A stretch of 64,000 nucleotides of DNA from Intrasporangium calvum DSM 43043 (GCF_000184685.1 NC_014830.1:2728001-2792000), one strand, 5' to 3'; positions 1-9,082 are shown, counted from the stretch's first letter. Notes: generated by a model not told the origin, from the letters alone. Numbers and translations are program-made.

Positions 1-262
1 GGGCCTGGTACTGCTCGAGGGCAGCCTGGGCCTGAGCCTGTGCCTCCTCGGCCTTCTGGATGCCGCCCTGGATGGCCTCGGTCCGCTCGGCATAGGCCTT
101 CTCGAGGTTCGGGACGACCACCTTCTGCACCACCAAGTAGATGATGGCGAAGGCGATGAGGCCGAAGACCAGCTCGGGAAGGTACGGGAGGATCGGCAGA
201 CTTGCCGAGGGCTCCTCTGTTTCACCCGGCATCAGAGCCGGAAGGATGGCATTGAGCTGCAC
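1..262 (-). CDS. atpF: F0F1 ATP synthase subunit b, 3' end outside the window
   Basis: N-terminal 87 codons of the b subunit, the peripheral stalk of ATP synthase. The GTG start at 262 gives a protein beginning VQLNAILPAL. A single membrane segment follows at about residues 31-52 (ELVFGLIAFAIIYLVVQKVV), and then the start of a charged Glu/Ala/Gln-rich helix that dimerises and reaches F1. An ATG at 232 is an alternative start, but the upstream GTG leaves a normal N-terminus. It lies 56 bp downstream of atpE in the usual order atpB-atpE-atpF. The gene runs off the left edge of the window. Confidence 0.9.
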   Translation of the reverse strand, partial: MQLNAILPALMPGETEEPSASLPILPYLPELVFGLIAFAIIYLVVQKVVVPNLEKAYAERTEAIQGGIQKAEEAQAQAQAALEQYQA

Positions 263-318
263 GGATACTCCTTGTGCCTAGTGCTGCGAACGGTGCGTGA
301 CGAGCCGGAGCGGGTCCG

Positions 319-519
319 TCAGAGGAAGAAGAGCACCAGGCCGAAGATCGCGAGCGCCTCGGCGAGGGCGAAGCCAAGAATGGCGATCGGCTGGAGGAGC
401 TTGCCGGACTCCGGCTGGCGGGCGACACCGTTGATGTACGCGGCGAAGATCAGGCCGACGGCGATGGCCGGGCCGATGGTCGCGAGTCCGTAGCCGACGA
501 GCGAGAGGTTGCCTACCAC
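319..519 (-). CDS. atpE: F0F1 ATP synthase subunit c
   Basis: A 66-residue membrane hairpin that forms the rotating c-ring. It has two hydrophobic helices joined by a polar loop with Arg34-Gln35-Pro36, which contacts the rotor stalk. The ion-binding carboxylate is Glu54 in [10 protein letters not shown]. The absence of an obvious sodium-ligand set suggests a proton-driven ring (inference). It starts at GTG 519, with AGAGGAAA upstream as the ribosome site. The length is slightly short for the family but both helices are complete. It sits between atpB and atpF. Confidence 0.95.
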   Translation of the reverse strand: MVGNLSLVGYGLATIGPAIAVGLIFAAYINGVARQPESGKLLQPIAILGFALAEALAIFGLVLFFL

Positions 520-624
520 GATGTTTCCTCTTTCGTGTGTTTTGTGTGATCTGCCGGCACCGTGCCGGCCAGATGTCCTTGGGTTTTCAGCTGTCCCCGG
601 GCGCAGGGGCCCGGGTGCCGACGG

Positions 625-1437
625 TCAGTGTTCGTCTGCGAGCGCGCCACCGATGTAGGAGGCGGCGAGCAGGGTGAAGACGTAGGCCTGCAGGAACTGC
701 ACCAGTCCCTCGAAGAGGGTGAAGGCGAAGGCGAGCAGCCACGCGGGGAGGGCGGCGAGCTTGAGGAAGAAGCTGTCCGCGAGGAACAGCTCCCACCCGC
801 CGACGATGAAGACCACGAGGAGCATGTGGCCGGCGAACATGTTGCCGAAGAGTCGGAGCGCGAGGGTGAGCGGCCGCGTGATGAAGAAGGTGATGAACTC
901 CAGCACGAAGATGAAGGGCGCGATCCACGCCGGCAGGCCAGCCGGGACGAGGAACTTGAAGTAGCCGGCGAGGCCGCGCTTCTTGATCCCGATGGCGTGG
1001 TAGACGACGTAGACGATGAGGACCAGCGCGATGGGGAAGCCGATCCGGGACATCGTCGGCATCTGGATGAACGGCGTGATGCCGAAGAGGTTGTTGACCA
1101 GGATGAAGATGAAGAGCGAGAAGAGCAGCGGGACGAAGCGGATGAACTCCTTGCTGCCGATCATGTCCTTGGCGATGCCGTTGCGGACGAAGCCGTAGAC
1201 GCCCTCGGTGAGGAACTGCCCCTTGGAGGGCACGACGGCGGCGCGCTGGGTCGTCGCGATGAGCCACCAGGCGATGCCGATGACGGAGATCGCGGCGACA
1301 ACCATCGCGCGGGTAACCGTGACCGGGCCGACCGAGAAGAGCGGCTGCCAGAAGATCTCGGGCGTGGGCGGGAAGTGGCTCACTTCCTCCGCGGGGGCCA
1401 TGGTGCCCAGCGTGGACGCCAGCACGTTGAAGCTCAC
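625..1437 (-). CDS. atpB: F0F1 ATP synthase subunit a
   Basis: The a subunit forms the proton half-channels against the c-ring. The essential arginine is Arg195 in LALRLFGNM, and five to six hydrophobic segments are visible. I chose the GTG at 1437 because AAGGAG lies five bases upstream. An in-frame ATG at 1503 would add 22 residues with no ribosome site and does not look like the family's N-terminus. The resulting 270 residues fit the actinobacterial a subunit. It is followed by atpE after 105 bp and preceded by two small atpI-type genes. Confidence 0.93.
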   Translation of the reverse strand: MSFNVLASTLGTMAPAEEVSHFPPTPEIFWQPLFSVGPVTVTRAMVVAAISVIGIAWWLIATTQRAAVVPSKGQFLTEGVYGFVRNGIAKDMIGSKEFIRFVPLLFSLFIFILVNNLFGITPFIQMPTMSRIGFPIALVLIVYVVYHAIGIKKRGLAGYFKFLVPAGLPAWIAPFIFVLEFITFFITRPLTLALRLFGNMFAGHMLLVVFIVGGWELFLADSFFLKLAALPAWLLAFAFTLFEGLVQFLQAYVFTLLAASYIGGALADEH

Positions 1438-1588
1438 AAGCTCTCCTTGGTCATGAATGTCGAACACCTTGGGGCCGAACGGTGGGAGGCGGGCCAACCG
1501 CACGTCGCGACGCCGGCACCGGGGTGCCGAGCCGCTGAAGATGCCTGACTCCCCAGCGGTCCGCTCAGGTTGCGTTCAGCCGAGAATG

Positions 1589-1888
1589 CTACGGCGTACC
1601 GTACCGGAGCCAGATCACGTACAACGACAGGGCCATCCCACCGAGCAGCCCGAGCACCACCAGGAAGCCGGTGCCGAGCCAGCCGTCGAGCAGCACGCCG
1701 AGCCCGCCGAAGAGGGCCGGACCGGTGACGAGATAGGCGATCACACTCGCCGAGGTCTGGTCCGCGGCGAACTTCCCCGCGGTGACGACGACGCTCTCCG
1801 GGCTCGTCTCGACTCCCGCGGGCTCGGGACGCCCAGCAGGCTGCTGGCCGTCGGGACGCTCGTCCGACGGCGACTGTGGATCGGTCAT
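1589..1888 (-). CDS. AtpZ/AtpI-like two-helix membrane protein
   Basis: A 99-residue protein with a Pro/Gly/Glu-rich soluble N-terminus of about 45 residues and then two hydrophobic helices (about residues 48-70 and 72-93) separated by a Gly-Trp turn. This is the layout of the AtpZ/ATP synthase I family, small proteins encoded ahead of atp operons and linked to c-ring assembly or Mg2+ supply. It lies between a four-helix AtpI-like gene and atpB. The exact role is not visible from the sequence. Confidence 0.75.
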   Translation of the reverse strand: MTDPQSPSDERPDGQQPAGRPEPAGVETSPESVVVTAGKFAADQTSASVIAYLVTGPALFGGLGVLLDGWLGTGFLVVLGLLGGMALSLYVIWLRYGTP

Positions 1889-1912
1889 GGCGACCTCCGA
1901 GTGAGACGGACA

Positions 1913-2353
1913 TCACGAACCTGAGGGGAGGGTGACGTCGGGATAGATCTCGTGCCGCCCGCGGCGGAAGCCGACGACCTGGCCGGCCTGCCACACGAGG
2001 GTCTGCACGATGGCCGAGGCTGCGAAGGCCCGCCCGTCGAGCCACTCGGCCTCGCGCAGGACGAGGAGGACGGCGACAAGGGCGATCAGCTGGCCGAGGT
2101 AGACGACGAGGGCACCGGCCAGCGAGAAGGCGGCCTCCCCCGCGATGACGGCCCGCAGGCCCTGGGCGCCGACCACGAAGAAGCCCACCGCCACGGCAGC
2201 GCCGACAAGGCCCGAGATGGCGCCGTCCGGCCCGCGCAGGAGCCAGGCGCCGAGGGCGATCAGCGGCACGCTGACCGCGGAGAAGGCCAGGGAGGTCCGG
2301 AGCATCGTGCGGACGGGCGACTCTGCGCCGGCGCGGCTCTGGCTGGTCCTCAC
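1913..2353 (-). CDS. atpI: ATP synthase protein I (AtpI)-like membrane protein
   Basis: 146 residues with four predicted membrane segments (about residues 20-40, 45-66, 72-95 and 98-116) and a short charged tail. Its position at the head of the atp cluster and this topology match the AtpI family, a non-essential factor for assembly of the ATP synthase rotor. It ends 24 bp before the AtpZ-like gene, so the two are probably co-transcribed. Sequence conservation in this family is low, so the call rests on topology and context. Confidence 0.7.
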   Translation of the reverse strand: MRTSQSRAGAESPVRTMLRTSLAFSAVSVPLIALGAWLLRGPDGAISGLVGAAVAVGFFVVGAQGLRAVIAGEAAFSLAGALVVYLGQLIALVAVLLVLREAEWLDGRAFAASAIVQTLVWQAGQVVGFRRGRHEIYPDVTLPSGS

Positions 2354-2453
2354 GACTGAGCAACCTCACGGGGTGGGGATCGGGGTGCGATGGGGGTGCT
2401 TCCGGCCGGGGGCGGACGGCATGGATCGCGCCTCCCGGTGCTTGTGAAAGGTA

Positions 2454-3551
2454 TCACAAGCGCTCGTGCGGCCTCCACTTCGGCAACCACAGCGTGAGAA
2501 CGACACCGACCACCGTGGCGAGCGAGATGACCCCGAGCGGCCGCCACCCCTCCCACACGACGAAGGACACGGAGCCGAGCGCCACGATGGCCGCCCAGAG
2601 GTACATGATGAGCACCGCTCGCCGGTGGCTGTGGCCGATCCGGAGCATCCGGTGGTGCAGGTGCAGGGCGTCCGGCTGCCACGGCCGCCTCCCGGCCCGG
2701 GTCCGCCTGATCACCGCCAGCAGCATGTCGAGGAATGGCAGGAGCAGCACGGCGACCGGCACGAGCAGGGGCAGGAACACGGCGGTCACCTGGTTGGCCG
2801 TCACCTCGCTCGGGTCGACGTTGCCGGTCAGGGTGATCGTCGCCGCGGACAGGAGCAGCCCGAGCGTGAGGGCGCCGGAGTCGCCCATGAAGAGCCGGGC
2901 CGGATTGAAGTTGTGCGGCAGGAAGCCGGCACAGCAGCCGACGAGGGCCGCGGAGATCAGGGTGGCCACCGAGAAGACGTTCGCGGGCATGAAGTCCCGG
3001 GAGACGATGTAGCTGTAGATGAAGAAGGCGAGCGCGGCGATCCCGACGACACCGGCGGCGAGGCCGTCCAGCCCGTCGATGAAGTTGACCGCGTTGGTCG
3101 AGGCGATGACGACGAGGACGGTGAAGAGGACGAGCACCGGCGTGGGGAGGATCGTCGTGCCGGAGATCGGCAGGGAGAGCAGCTGGACCCCGGCGTAGGC
3201 CATCAGCCCGGCCGCCAGGATCTGCCCGGCGAGCTTCGTCAGCCAGTCGAGCTCGCGGATGTCGTCGAAGGCGCCGAGGAGGCAGACGATGCCGCCGGCG
3301 ACGATGACGCCGAGGATCTGGCGGTCGCCGTAGAGCGTTCCGAGGTAGGGCAGGTTGCGGGCGACCAGCGCCGCCGCGACGAAGCCGAGGTAGATCCCGA
3401 CGCCACCCAGCCGCGGAATGGGAGTCGTGTGCACATCACGGTCCCGGACCGCCGTGAAGGCGCCGGTCGCGACGGCGAGGCTGCGCACGAACGGCGTCGC
3501 GATGTAGGTCACGCCGGCCGCGACGATGAGGATCAGGACGTATTCGTGCAC
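2454..3551 (-). CDS. wecA: Undecaprenyl-phosphate sugar-1-phosphate transferase (MraY/WecA family)
   Basis: A 365-residue integral membrane enzyme with about eleven hydrophobic segments. It carries the family's catalytic motifs: GAFDDIRELDW (Asp-Asp, Mg2+ binding), NAVNFIDGLDGLAAG, and the cytoplasmic HLHHRML histidine motif. It transfers a sugar-1-phosphate, typically GlcNAc-1-P, from a UDP-sugar to undecaprenyl phosphate, the first step of arabinogalactan linker, teichoic or O-polysaccharide synthesis. In actinobacteria the homologue beside the atp operon is the WecA/Rfe type rather than MraY. It starts at GTG 3551. The donor sugar is not provable here. Confidence 0.88.
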   Translation of the reverse strand: MHEYVLILIVAAGVTYIATPFVRSLAVATGAFTAVRDRDVHTTPIPRLGGVGIYLGFVAAALVARNLPYLGTLYGDRQILGVIVAGGIVCLLGAFDDIRELDWLTKLAGQILAAGLMAYAGVQLLSLPISGTTILPTPVLVLFTVLVVIASTNAVNFIDGLDGLAAGVVGIAALAFFIYSYIVSRDFMPANVFSVATLISAALVGCCAGFLPHNFNPARLFMGDSGALTLGLLLSAATITLTGNVDPSEVTANQVTAVFLPLLVPVAVLLLPFLDMLLAVIRRTRAGRRPWQPDALHLHHRMLRIGHSHRRAVLIMYLWAAIVALGSVSFVVWEGWRPLGVISLATVVGVVLTLWLPKWRPHERL

Positions 3552-3570
3552 TCAGCCACCCAACGACGAC

Positions 3571-3606
3571 GGCGTATGCCGCTGAGCTGGCCCAGCGGCA
3601 TACGCC
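3571..3606. repeat. Paired inverted copies of the CGTATGCCGCTG motif (hairpin)
   Basis: Two copies of the window-wide motif lie head to head (cores 3573-3584 and 3593-3604). They give a perfect 14-bp stem with an 8-base loop. It sits between glyA and the WecA-like gene, both read leftward, so it could act as an intrinsic terminator after glyA. No T-run follows. Confidence 0.85.
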
Positions 3607-3629
3607 GGCTTGGTCTGTGGCACGGGCCC

Positions 3630-4910
3630 TCAGCGCGGGTAGGCGGGGAACCGGGTGACGAGGTCGGTGACCTCGGCGCGAACCTCCTGGCTGACGGCTG
3701 AGGCCGGGTCCCCGTCGCCCTTGGTGACGGCGGTGTGGATGAGGCGCGCGATGGTCTTCATCTCCTCGACGCCCATCCCCTGCGTCGTCACGGACGGCGT
3801 GCCGACCCGGATGCCCGAGGCGATGTTGGGCTTCTGCGGGTCGAACGGGATGGCGTTCTTGTTGAGCACGATCCCGGCGGCGTCCGAGCGGGCCTCGGCG
3901 TCCTTGCCGGTGACGCCGATCCCCTGGAGGTCGAGCAGCGCCAGATGGGTGTCGGTGCCTCCCGTGGTGGGCCGGATGCCGAGGTCCTTGAGGCTCTGGG
4001 CGAGCTGCTGGCTGTTGGCGATGACGTCCTTGGCGTACTGGGCATACTCCGGGGTCGCGCACTCCTTGAAGTTGACCGCCTTGGCCGCGATGGTGTGCAT
4101 CTGCGGGCCGCCCTGCATCATCGGGAAGATCGCCTTGTCGAGGGCGGCGGCGTGCTCGGCCTTGCACACCAGGGCGCCGGACCGGGGGCCGCGGAGCACC
4201 TTGTGCGTGGTGAACGTCACGACGTCGGCGTAGGGCACCGGGGACGGGATGGCCCGGCCGGCCACGAGCCCGATGAAGTGCGCGGCGTCGACCCAGAGGA
4301 TCGCGCCCACCTCGTCCGCGATGGCCCGGAAACGGGCGAAGTCGATGAGGCGCGGGATGGCCGAGCCGCCCGCACAGATGACCTTGGGCCGGTGCTCCCT
4401 GGCGAGCGCCTCGACCTGGTCGTAGTCGATGTCCTCGGTCTCGCGGTCGACGCCGTAGCCGACGGCGTTGAACCACTTGCCCGAGAAGGACACCTTGGAC
4501 CCGTGCGTCAGGTGCCCACCCATCGGCAGGCTCATCGCCAGGAGCGTGTCGCCCGGCTGCATGAAGGCGCCGTAGACGGCCTGGTTGGCCGAGGCCCCGG
4601 AGTGGGCCTGGACGTTGGCGTGGTCGGCGCCGAAGAGCTCCTTCGCCCGGTCGATGGCGATCTGCTCCGCCTTGTCGACCTCGGAGCACCCGCCGTAGTA
4701 GCGGCGGCCGGGGTAGCCCTCGGCGTACTTGTTGGACAGGACCGACCCGAGCGCGGTGAGCACCGCCGGGGAGCTGATGTTCTCGCTCGCGATGAGCTGG
4801 AGCCCGCCGCGGATCCGCCCCAGCTCCGAGAGGAGCACCCCCGCGATCTCCGGGTCGAAGGACTGCAGGGCACCGAAGTCGGAGCCGTAGAACGTCGGGT
4901 CGTCAGACAT
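3630..4910 (-). CDS. glyA: Serine hydroxymethyltransferase
   Basis: A 426-residue PLP enzyme converting serine and tetrahydrofolate to glycine and 5,10-methylene-THF. The PLP-binding lysine lies in VTFTTHKVLRGPRSG. Other family motifs are LIASENI near the N-terminus, YPGRRYYGG, and WVDAAHFIGL. The start is ATG 4910, preceded by GGAG six bases upstream. The open frame continues about 290 bp further upstream but has no ribosome site there and runs antisense to tsaC. It is the usual neighbour of tsaC and prmC in actinobacteria. Confidence 0.96.
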   Translation of the reverse strand: MSDDPTFYGSDFGALQSFDPEIAGVLLSELGRIRGGLQLIASENISSPAVLTALGSVLSNKYAEGYPGRRYYGGCSEVDKAEQIAIDRAKELFGADHANVQAHSGASANQAVYGAFMQPGDTLLAMSLPMGGHLTHGSKVSFSGKWFNAVGYGVDRETEDIDYDQVEALAREHRPKVICAGGSAIPRLIDFARFRAIADEVGAILWVDAAHFIGLVAGRAIPSPVPYADVVTFTTHKVLRGPRSGALVCKAEHAAALDKAIFPMMQGGPQMHTIAAKAVNFKECATPEYAQYAKDVIANSQQLAQSLKDLGIRPTTGGTDTHLALLDLQGIGVTGKDAEARSDAAGIVLNKNAIPFDPQKPNIASGIRVGTPSVTTQGMGVEEMKTIARLIHTAVTKGDGDPASAVSQEVRAEVTDLVTRFPAYPR

Positions 4911-4962
4911 GGAGATCTCCGTAGCTGATGCGGGGGCGTGCGGATCGCGTGTCAGGGCAACT

Positions 4963-5730
4963 CTAGGCCGTGGGGTCGGTGCCGTGCTCAGGGCTCTCCG
5001 GGCCGGCCGCGGGCTCCGGGTCAGCCTCGAGCGTGGCCTCCGGGTCCGCCTCAGCCACGGCCTCAGCCACAGCCTCAGGGTCGACCTCAGGCGCGGCCCC
5101 CGTCGCGAGGACCGCGTCGATCTCGGACTGGGAGAGTGCACCGAGGCGGAGCGTGCGCGGCTCGTCGCCGGTGCAGTCGATGATCGTCGACGGCGCGGCA
5201 TCGGTGCTCGGACCTCCGTCGAGGTAGACCGCGACCGACTCCCCCAGCATCCCCTCCGCCTCGTCCACGGTCCGAGCGGCAGGGGCGCCGGTCGAGTTCG
5301 CGCTCGTCACGGCCATCGGCCCGATGTCGCGGAGCAGCTCGAGCGCCACCTCGTTGTCGGGCACCCGGAGGGCGACGGTGCCGTTGGTCTCGCCGAGGTC
5401 CCAGTGGAGCGATGACTGCGCCTTGAGGACGAGCGTGAGCGGCCCCGGCCAGAACCGCTCCATCAGCCGCTGGGCGTAGTCGGGCACCTGCGTCGCGAGC
5501 CCGTGCGCGGTGCGTGGAGTCGGGATGAGGACCGGCGGGGGCATGTCCCGGCCGCGGCCCTTGGCGGCGAGCACGGCGCCGACCGCCTCGGCGTCGAAGG
5601 CATCGCAGCCGACGCCGTAGACGGTGTCCGTCGGCAGGACGACGAGCCGCCCGGTGCGGATCGCCTGGGCGGCTGCCGCCATGCCCTCGGCGCGGCCCGT
5701 TGGATCGGTGCAGTCGTAGCGCTCAGTCAC
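4963..5730 (-). CDS. tsaC: L-threonylcarbamoyladenylate synthase (Sua5/YwlC/TsaC)
   Basis: Makes threonylcarbamoyl-AMP from threonine, bicarbonate and ATP, the first step of t6A37 modification of ANN-decoding tRNAs. The motifs GRLVVLPTDTVYGVG, LTLVLKA and VAVTSANSTGAPAA, typical of the YrdC fold, span about residues 25-200. I chose GTG 5730 (VTERYDCTD). The last ~45 residues are an acidic tail of repeated Asp-Pro-Glu-Ala units (DPEAVAEAVAEADPEA) absent from the core family. At 255 residues it lacks the full Sua5 C-terminal domain. Confidence 0.92.
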   Translation of the reverse strand: MTERYDCTDPTGRAEGMAAAAQAIRTGRLVVLPTDTVYGVGCDAFDAEAVGAVLAAKGRGRDMPPPVLIPTPRTAHGLATQVPDYAQRLMERFWPGPLTLVLKAQSSLHWDLGETNGTVALRVPDNEVALELLRDIGPMAVTSANSTGAPAARTVDEAEGMLGESVAVYLDGGPSTDAAPSTIIDCTGDEPRTLRLGALSQSEIDAVLATGAAPEVDPEAVAEAVAEADPEATLEADPEPAAGPESPEHGTDPTA

Positions 5731-5762
5731 GCGGCAGAGCCTACTTGGAGACGCGTCGATGC

Positions 5763-5774
5763 CGTATGCCGCTG
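5763..5774 (+). repeat. CGTATGCCGCTG motif, intergenic single copy
   Basis: Exact core followed by GGCT. It lies in the gap between the tsaC start and the TAXI gene end. Confidence 0.9.
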
Positions 5775-5829
5775 GGCTGGGTCCGCGGGTCAGCACGGTC
5801 CCGGCCCAGCGGTCTCCGCGAGGGGTCGG

Positions 5830-6849
5830 TCACATGCCGTCGAAGGCCTGCTTGGCGCCGGGGTGGAGGGGGATCGGGTCGGTCTGGGGGCCGTTCTCCT
5901 TGGTGAACTCCTTGCCCGAGGGGTGGACCTTGGCCAGCTCATCGCTGCTGCCCCACAGGAGCTTGACGATGCCGCAGGCGTTGCCGGTCGGGAAGTCCTC
6001 ACGGACGAGCAGGACGTTGGGCACGACGATGGTCTTGACGTCGGCGTCCAGGCCGTAGGTCGCGGCGGGAATCGCACCCTCGGTGTAGACGGCGTTGATC
6101 TCCCTCATCTTGGGCAGGGTGGGCGTGATGTCGATGAACTCGACCGCGTCCTTCTGCGACGTGAAGAGGTCGGTGAGGGCCGGCGTCGGCAGGCCGCCGG
6201 ACCAGACGAACCCGTCGATCGAGCCGTCCTTCATGCCGTCGACCGTCTTGCCGAGCTCGAGGCGCTGGGCCTGGACGTCCGTGTTGATGTCGAGGCCGGC
6301 GGACTGGAGCAGGCGGGTCGCGATGACCTCGGTGCCGGACTTCGGCGAGCCCGTGGAGATCCGCTTGCCCCGCATGTCCTCCAGGCTCTTGATCCCGGAG
6401 TCCTTGCGCACGACGACCTGCGTGTAGTTCGAGTGGATGCGCCCCAGGGCCTGGATCTGCTGCGGCTCGGTGAACGCGCCCTTGCCCGCGATGGCGTCCG
6501 CCGCGGTGTCGGCGAGCGAGAATGCGATGTCGTACTGGCCGCCGGCGAGCTGCTGGATGTTCTGGACCGAGGCGCCGGTCTCCGCGGCGGTGGCCTTGAG
6601 CGGCGACTTCGAGCTGAGCAGGCTGGCGATGCCGCCGCCGAGGACGTAGTAGACGCCGGTGCTGTTGCCGGTGGCGATGGTGACCTGCCCGGCGGAGATC
6701 TCGCAGGCGTCGCTGCCGGCTGTGCCGCCGGCTGCGGGCTCCTGCGTCTGCTTGCCACCGCAGGCGCTGAGGGCGAGGCCGGCGATGACGAGTGCTCCGA
6801 CGGCGGTCGTGAGACGGCGACGCGGGGTGGGACTCGTGATGGGTGTCAT
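5830..6849 (-). CDS. TAXI-family TRAP transporter solute-binding lipoprotein
   Basis: A 339-residue extracytoplasmic binding protein. The lipoprotein signal ends at LALSACGG with lipid-carrying Cys30. The mature part has the TAXI/NMT1-like fold signatures: IATGNSTGVYYVLGGGIA near the start, ETGASVQNIQQLAGGQYDIAF, and GKRISTGSPKSGTEV. It delivers a substrate, often a carboxylate such as glutamate or 2-oxoglutarate, to a fused TRAP permease. The ATG start overlaps the stop of the permease gene upstream (ATGA). The ligand cannot be read from sequence. Confidence 0.92.
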   Translation of the reverse strand: MTPITSPTPRRRLTTAVGALVIAGLALSACGGKQTQEPAAGGTAGSDACEISAGQVTIATGNSTGVYYVLGGGIASLLSSKSPLKATAAETGASVQNIQQLAGGQYDIAFSLADTAADAIAGKGAFTEPQQIQALGRIHSNYTQVVVRKDSGIKSLEDMRGKRISTGSPKSGTEVIATRLLQSAGLDINTDVQAQRLELGKTVDGMKDGSIDGFVWSGGLPTPALTDLFTSQKDAVEFIDITPTLPKMREINAVYTEGAIPAATYGLDADVKTIVVPNVLLVREDFPTGNACGIVKLLWGSSDELAKVHPSGKEFTKENGPQTDPIPLHPGAKQAFDGM

Positions 6850-8984
6850 GACAGCTCCTTTGCTGCGTGGGCGGGTGATGAAGGTCGGTTCGTGGGTCGA
6901 CTGCGGAGGAGGTTGATGGCGATGGCGACGGCGAGGAAGCTGAGGCCGATGGCGATGGTGACCGGCTGGAGGAAGAGCAGGAGGGCTGCGGCCGGCACGC
7001 AGAGGGCCCGCTCGACCGGCGAGGCTGCGTGCACGAGCCAGCCTCCGGTGACCGCCGCGAGGGCCGCGACGGCGACCATCGAGACGGCGGTCGTCCAGGC
7101 GACGTCGAGGAGCGGTCCCTGCAGCAGCAGGTGCGACCCGTTCTCCGTCATGACGAAGGCAAGCGGTGCGAGGAAGGCCGGGAGGGTGTACTTGGCCGCC
7201 TGCCACATCGTGCGGATCGTGTCTCCCCCGGTGATGGCCGCCGACGCAACAGCAGCCAGCGCGGTGGGAGGAGAGACCTCGGAGAGGACGGCGTAGTAGA
7301 AGATGAACATCGCCGTCTCCGGGCCGCTGACGCCGAGAGACTGGAGCGCCGGGCCGATCACGACCCAGCTGATGATGAATGAGGCGGTGACCGGCACGGC
7401 GAGCCCGAGCACGATGATCGCGACCGCGGAGAGCACGGCGGTGACGACGATGACAATGGCCGGGTTGTCGCTGACCGCGTTCGCGGCCTGCACGAGCAGG
7501 CTGGCCAGGTTCTGGCCGAGGCCCGTCTTGACGATGACCGACGTGATGATCCCGGCCGCGGCGCAGACGGCCGCGATCGGCAGCACCGACCGCGCTCCGG
7601 TCGACAGTGCGCGGTAGAGCTCGCCGGCATAGGTGCCGAGCGCCCGCGCCCGCGGCTGTTCCGCGGCATCGGGGTCGAGAGGGTCTCGCCCCGAGACGAG
7701 TCGCTCGACGAGGCCGACGACTCCCGCGAGCAGGGTCGAGTAGACCACCGCCTTGAACGGCGGCACCCCGAGGGCGAGGAACACGACGATCACGCCGAGG
7801 GAGGCCAGGTGGTAGCCGAAGCGCAGGAGCAGCCACCACGGGTTCTGGCGCGGCACCTCGACGGCGTTGACCCCGAACCGCCGGGCGTCGATCTCCACGG
7901 CGAGCACGATGCCCAGGTAGTAGAGCAGAGTTGGGACAGTTGCCCAGAGCAGCACCTGCAGGTAGTTCGTCGACAGGTACTCCGCGATGATGAAGGCGGC
8001 GGCGCCCAGGGTCGGGGGCGACAGGATCGCGCCGATGCCGGCGGCGGCGAGCATGCCACCGGCGTTCTCCTTGGGATAGCCGGCGCGCTTGAGGATCGGC
8101 CAGGCGACCGCGCCGAGGCTGACCGCCGTCGCCGTGCCGGAGCCCGACACCGTGCCGAGGAGGAACCCGCTCAGCGTGACGGTGCGGCCCGGAGCCGTGC
8201 GGGACTGGCCGAAGAGGGAGAAGCTGAAGTTGATGAAGAACCGGCCTGCGCCAGTGGCGTCGAGGACGGCGCCGTAGATCGTGAAAAGCACGATGTAGGT
8301 CGCGGCGACGTCGAGCGGTACCCCGTAGAAACCCGACTGGTCGTTGTAGAAGCCGTTGATGATCTGGTCGAAGTCGATGCCGGCATGGGAGATGGGCCAG
8401 CCGATCGGCAGGAACCCGCCGTAGTAGGCATAGGCGAAGAAGGCCAGCGCGACGATCGGCAGCACCGGGCCGGTCGTGCGGCGGGTCGCCTCGAGGATGA
8501 GGACGGTGAGCAGCGCCCCCATGAGGACGTCGACCGTCGTGAGCTGGCCCTGCCGGTCGAGGAAGGCGTTGAAGCCGCCGCCGCTGTCACCGAGCTGAAC
8601 CGGCAGCACGGGATAGAGCGTCACCGCGAGAGCGACGAGGGTCAACGCCCAGTCGAGCGGCCCGGGGTGGTCGAGGGGCCCTCGGTCGCCGGGGGCCCGC
8701 TTGCGTGGCCGATAGGTGACGAAGACGAGCGGCAGGACAAAGCCCAGGAAGAGCATGAGGTAGAACTGGTTGCCCTGCCGGAGCGGCGCGAAGACCTGGA
8801 CGAGGACGAATACCGAGATCAGGAACGAGATGAGCACGACTCCGGCGTCGAGCCGCGGGCCCAGCCGGCGCTGCGGTCGCTCCTCGTCGAACTCCGAGAT
8901 GAGGAAGTCGACGTCGACGACGTCGTCTCGCGCCGCTGGCTCGAGACCGGAGGCGCCCGGTGTCACCGCTCCTTCGTGGGACAT
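6846..8984 (-). CDS. TRAP transporter fused 4TM/12TM permease (TAXI type)
   Basis: A 712-residue membrane protein with roughly 18 hydrophobic segments in which the small (DctQ) and large (DctM) TRAP subunits are one polypeptide, as is normal for TAXI systems. The DctM core motifs LLGTVSGSGTATAVSLGAVA, AAAGIGAILSPPTLGAAAF and VPVTASFIISWVVIGPAL are present. It is translationally coupled by ATGA to the binding protein. The pair lies between prmC and tsaC, genes that are commonly adjacent in actinobacteria, so it looks like an insertion into a conserved block. Confidence 0.93.
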   Translation of the reverse strand: MSHEGAVTPGASGLEPAARDDVVDVDFLISEFDEERPQRRLGPRLDAGVVLISFLISVFVLVQVFAPLRQGNQFYLMLFLGFVLPLVFVTYRPRKRAPGDRGPLDHPGPLDWALTLVALAVTLYPVLPVQLGDSGGGFNAFLDRQGQLTTVDVLMGALLTVLILEATRRTTGPVLPIVALAFFAYAYYGGFLPIGWPISHAGIDFDQIINGFYNDQSGFYGVPLDVAATYIVLFTIYGAVLDATGAGRFFINFSFSLFGQSRTAPGRTVTLSGFLLGTVSGSGTATAVSLGAVAWPILKRAGYPKENAGGMLAAAGIGAILSPPTLGAAAFIIAEYLSTNYLQVLLWATVPTLLYYLGIVLAVEIDARRFGVNAVEVPRQNPWWLLLRFGYHLASLGVIVVFLALGVPPFKAVVYSTLLAGVVGLVERLVSGRDPLDPDAAEQPRARALGTYAGELYRALSTGARSVLPIAAVCAAAGIITSVIVKTGLGQNLASLLVQAANAVSDNPAIVIVVTAVLSAVAIIVLGLAVPVTASFIISWVVIGPALQSLGVSGPETAMFIFYYAVLSEVSPPTALAAVASAAITGGDTIRTMWQAAKYTLPAFLAPLAFVMTENGSHLLLQGPLLDVAWTTAVSMVAVAALAAVTGGWLVHAASPVERALCVPAAALLLFLQPVTIAIGLSFLAVAIAINLLRSRPTNRPSSPAHAAKELS

Positions 8985-9082
8985 GACGGGACGATTTCAC
9001 GGGAAGCACCTCGACGGGCGACTTGTGAACCTCACATCTTGGCCACGGATGGCACCGCACCGGCAGGACGAGGAGCGTTGCC

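Noticed and set aside
4911..5201. Upstream extension of the glyA frame
   Set aside because: About 97 extra residues rich in Arg/Ser/Thr, antisense to the tsaC 3' end. The ATG at 4910 has a good ribosome site and gives the normal SHMT length.
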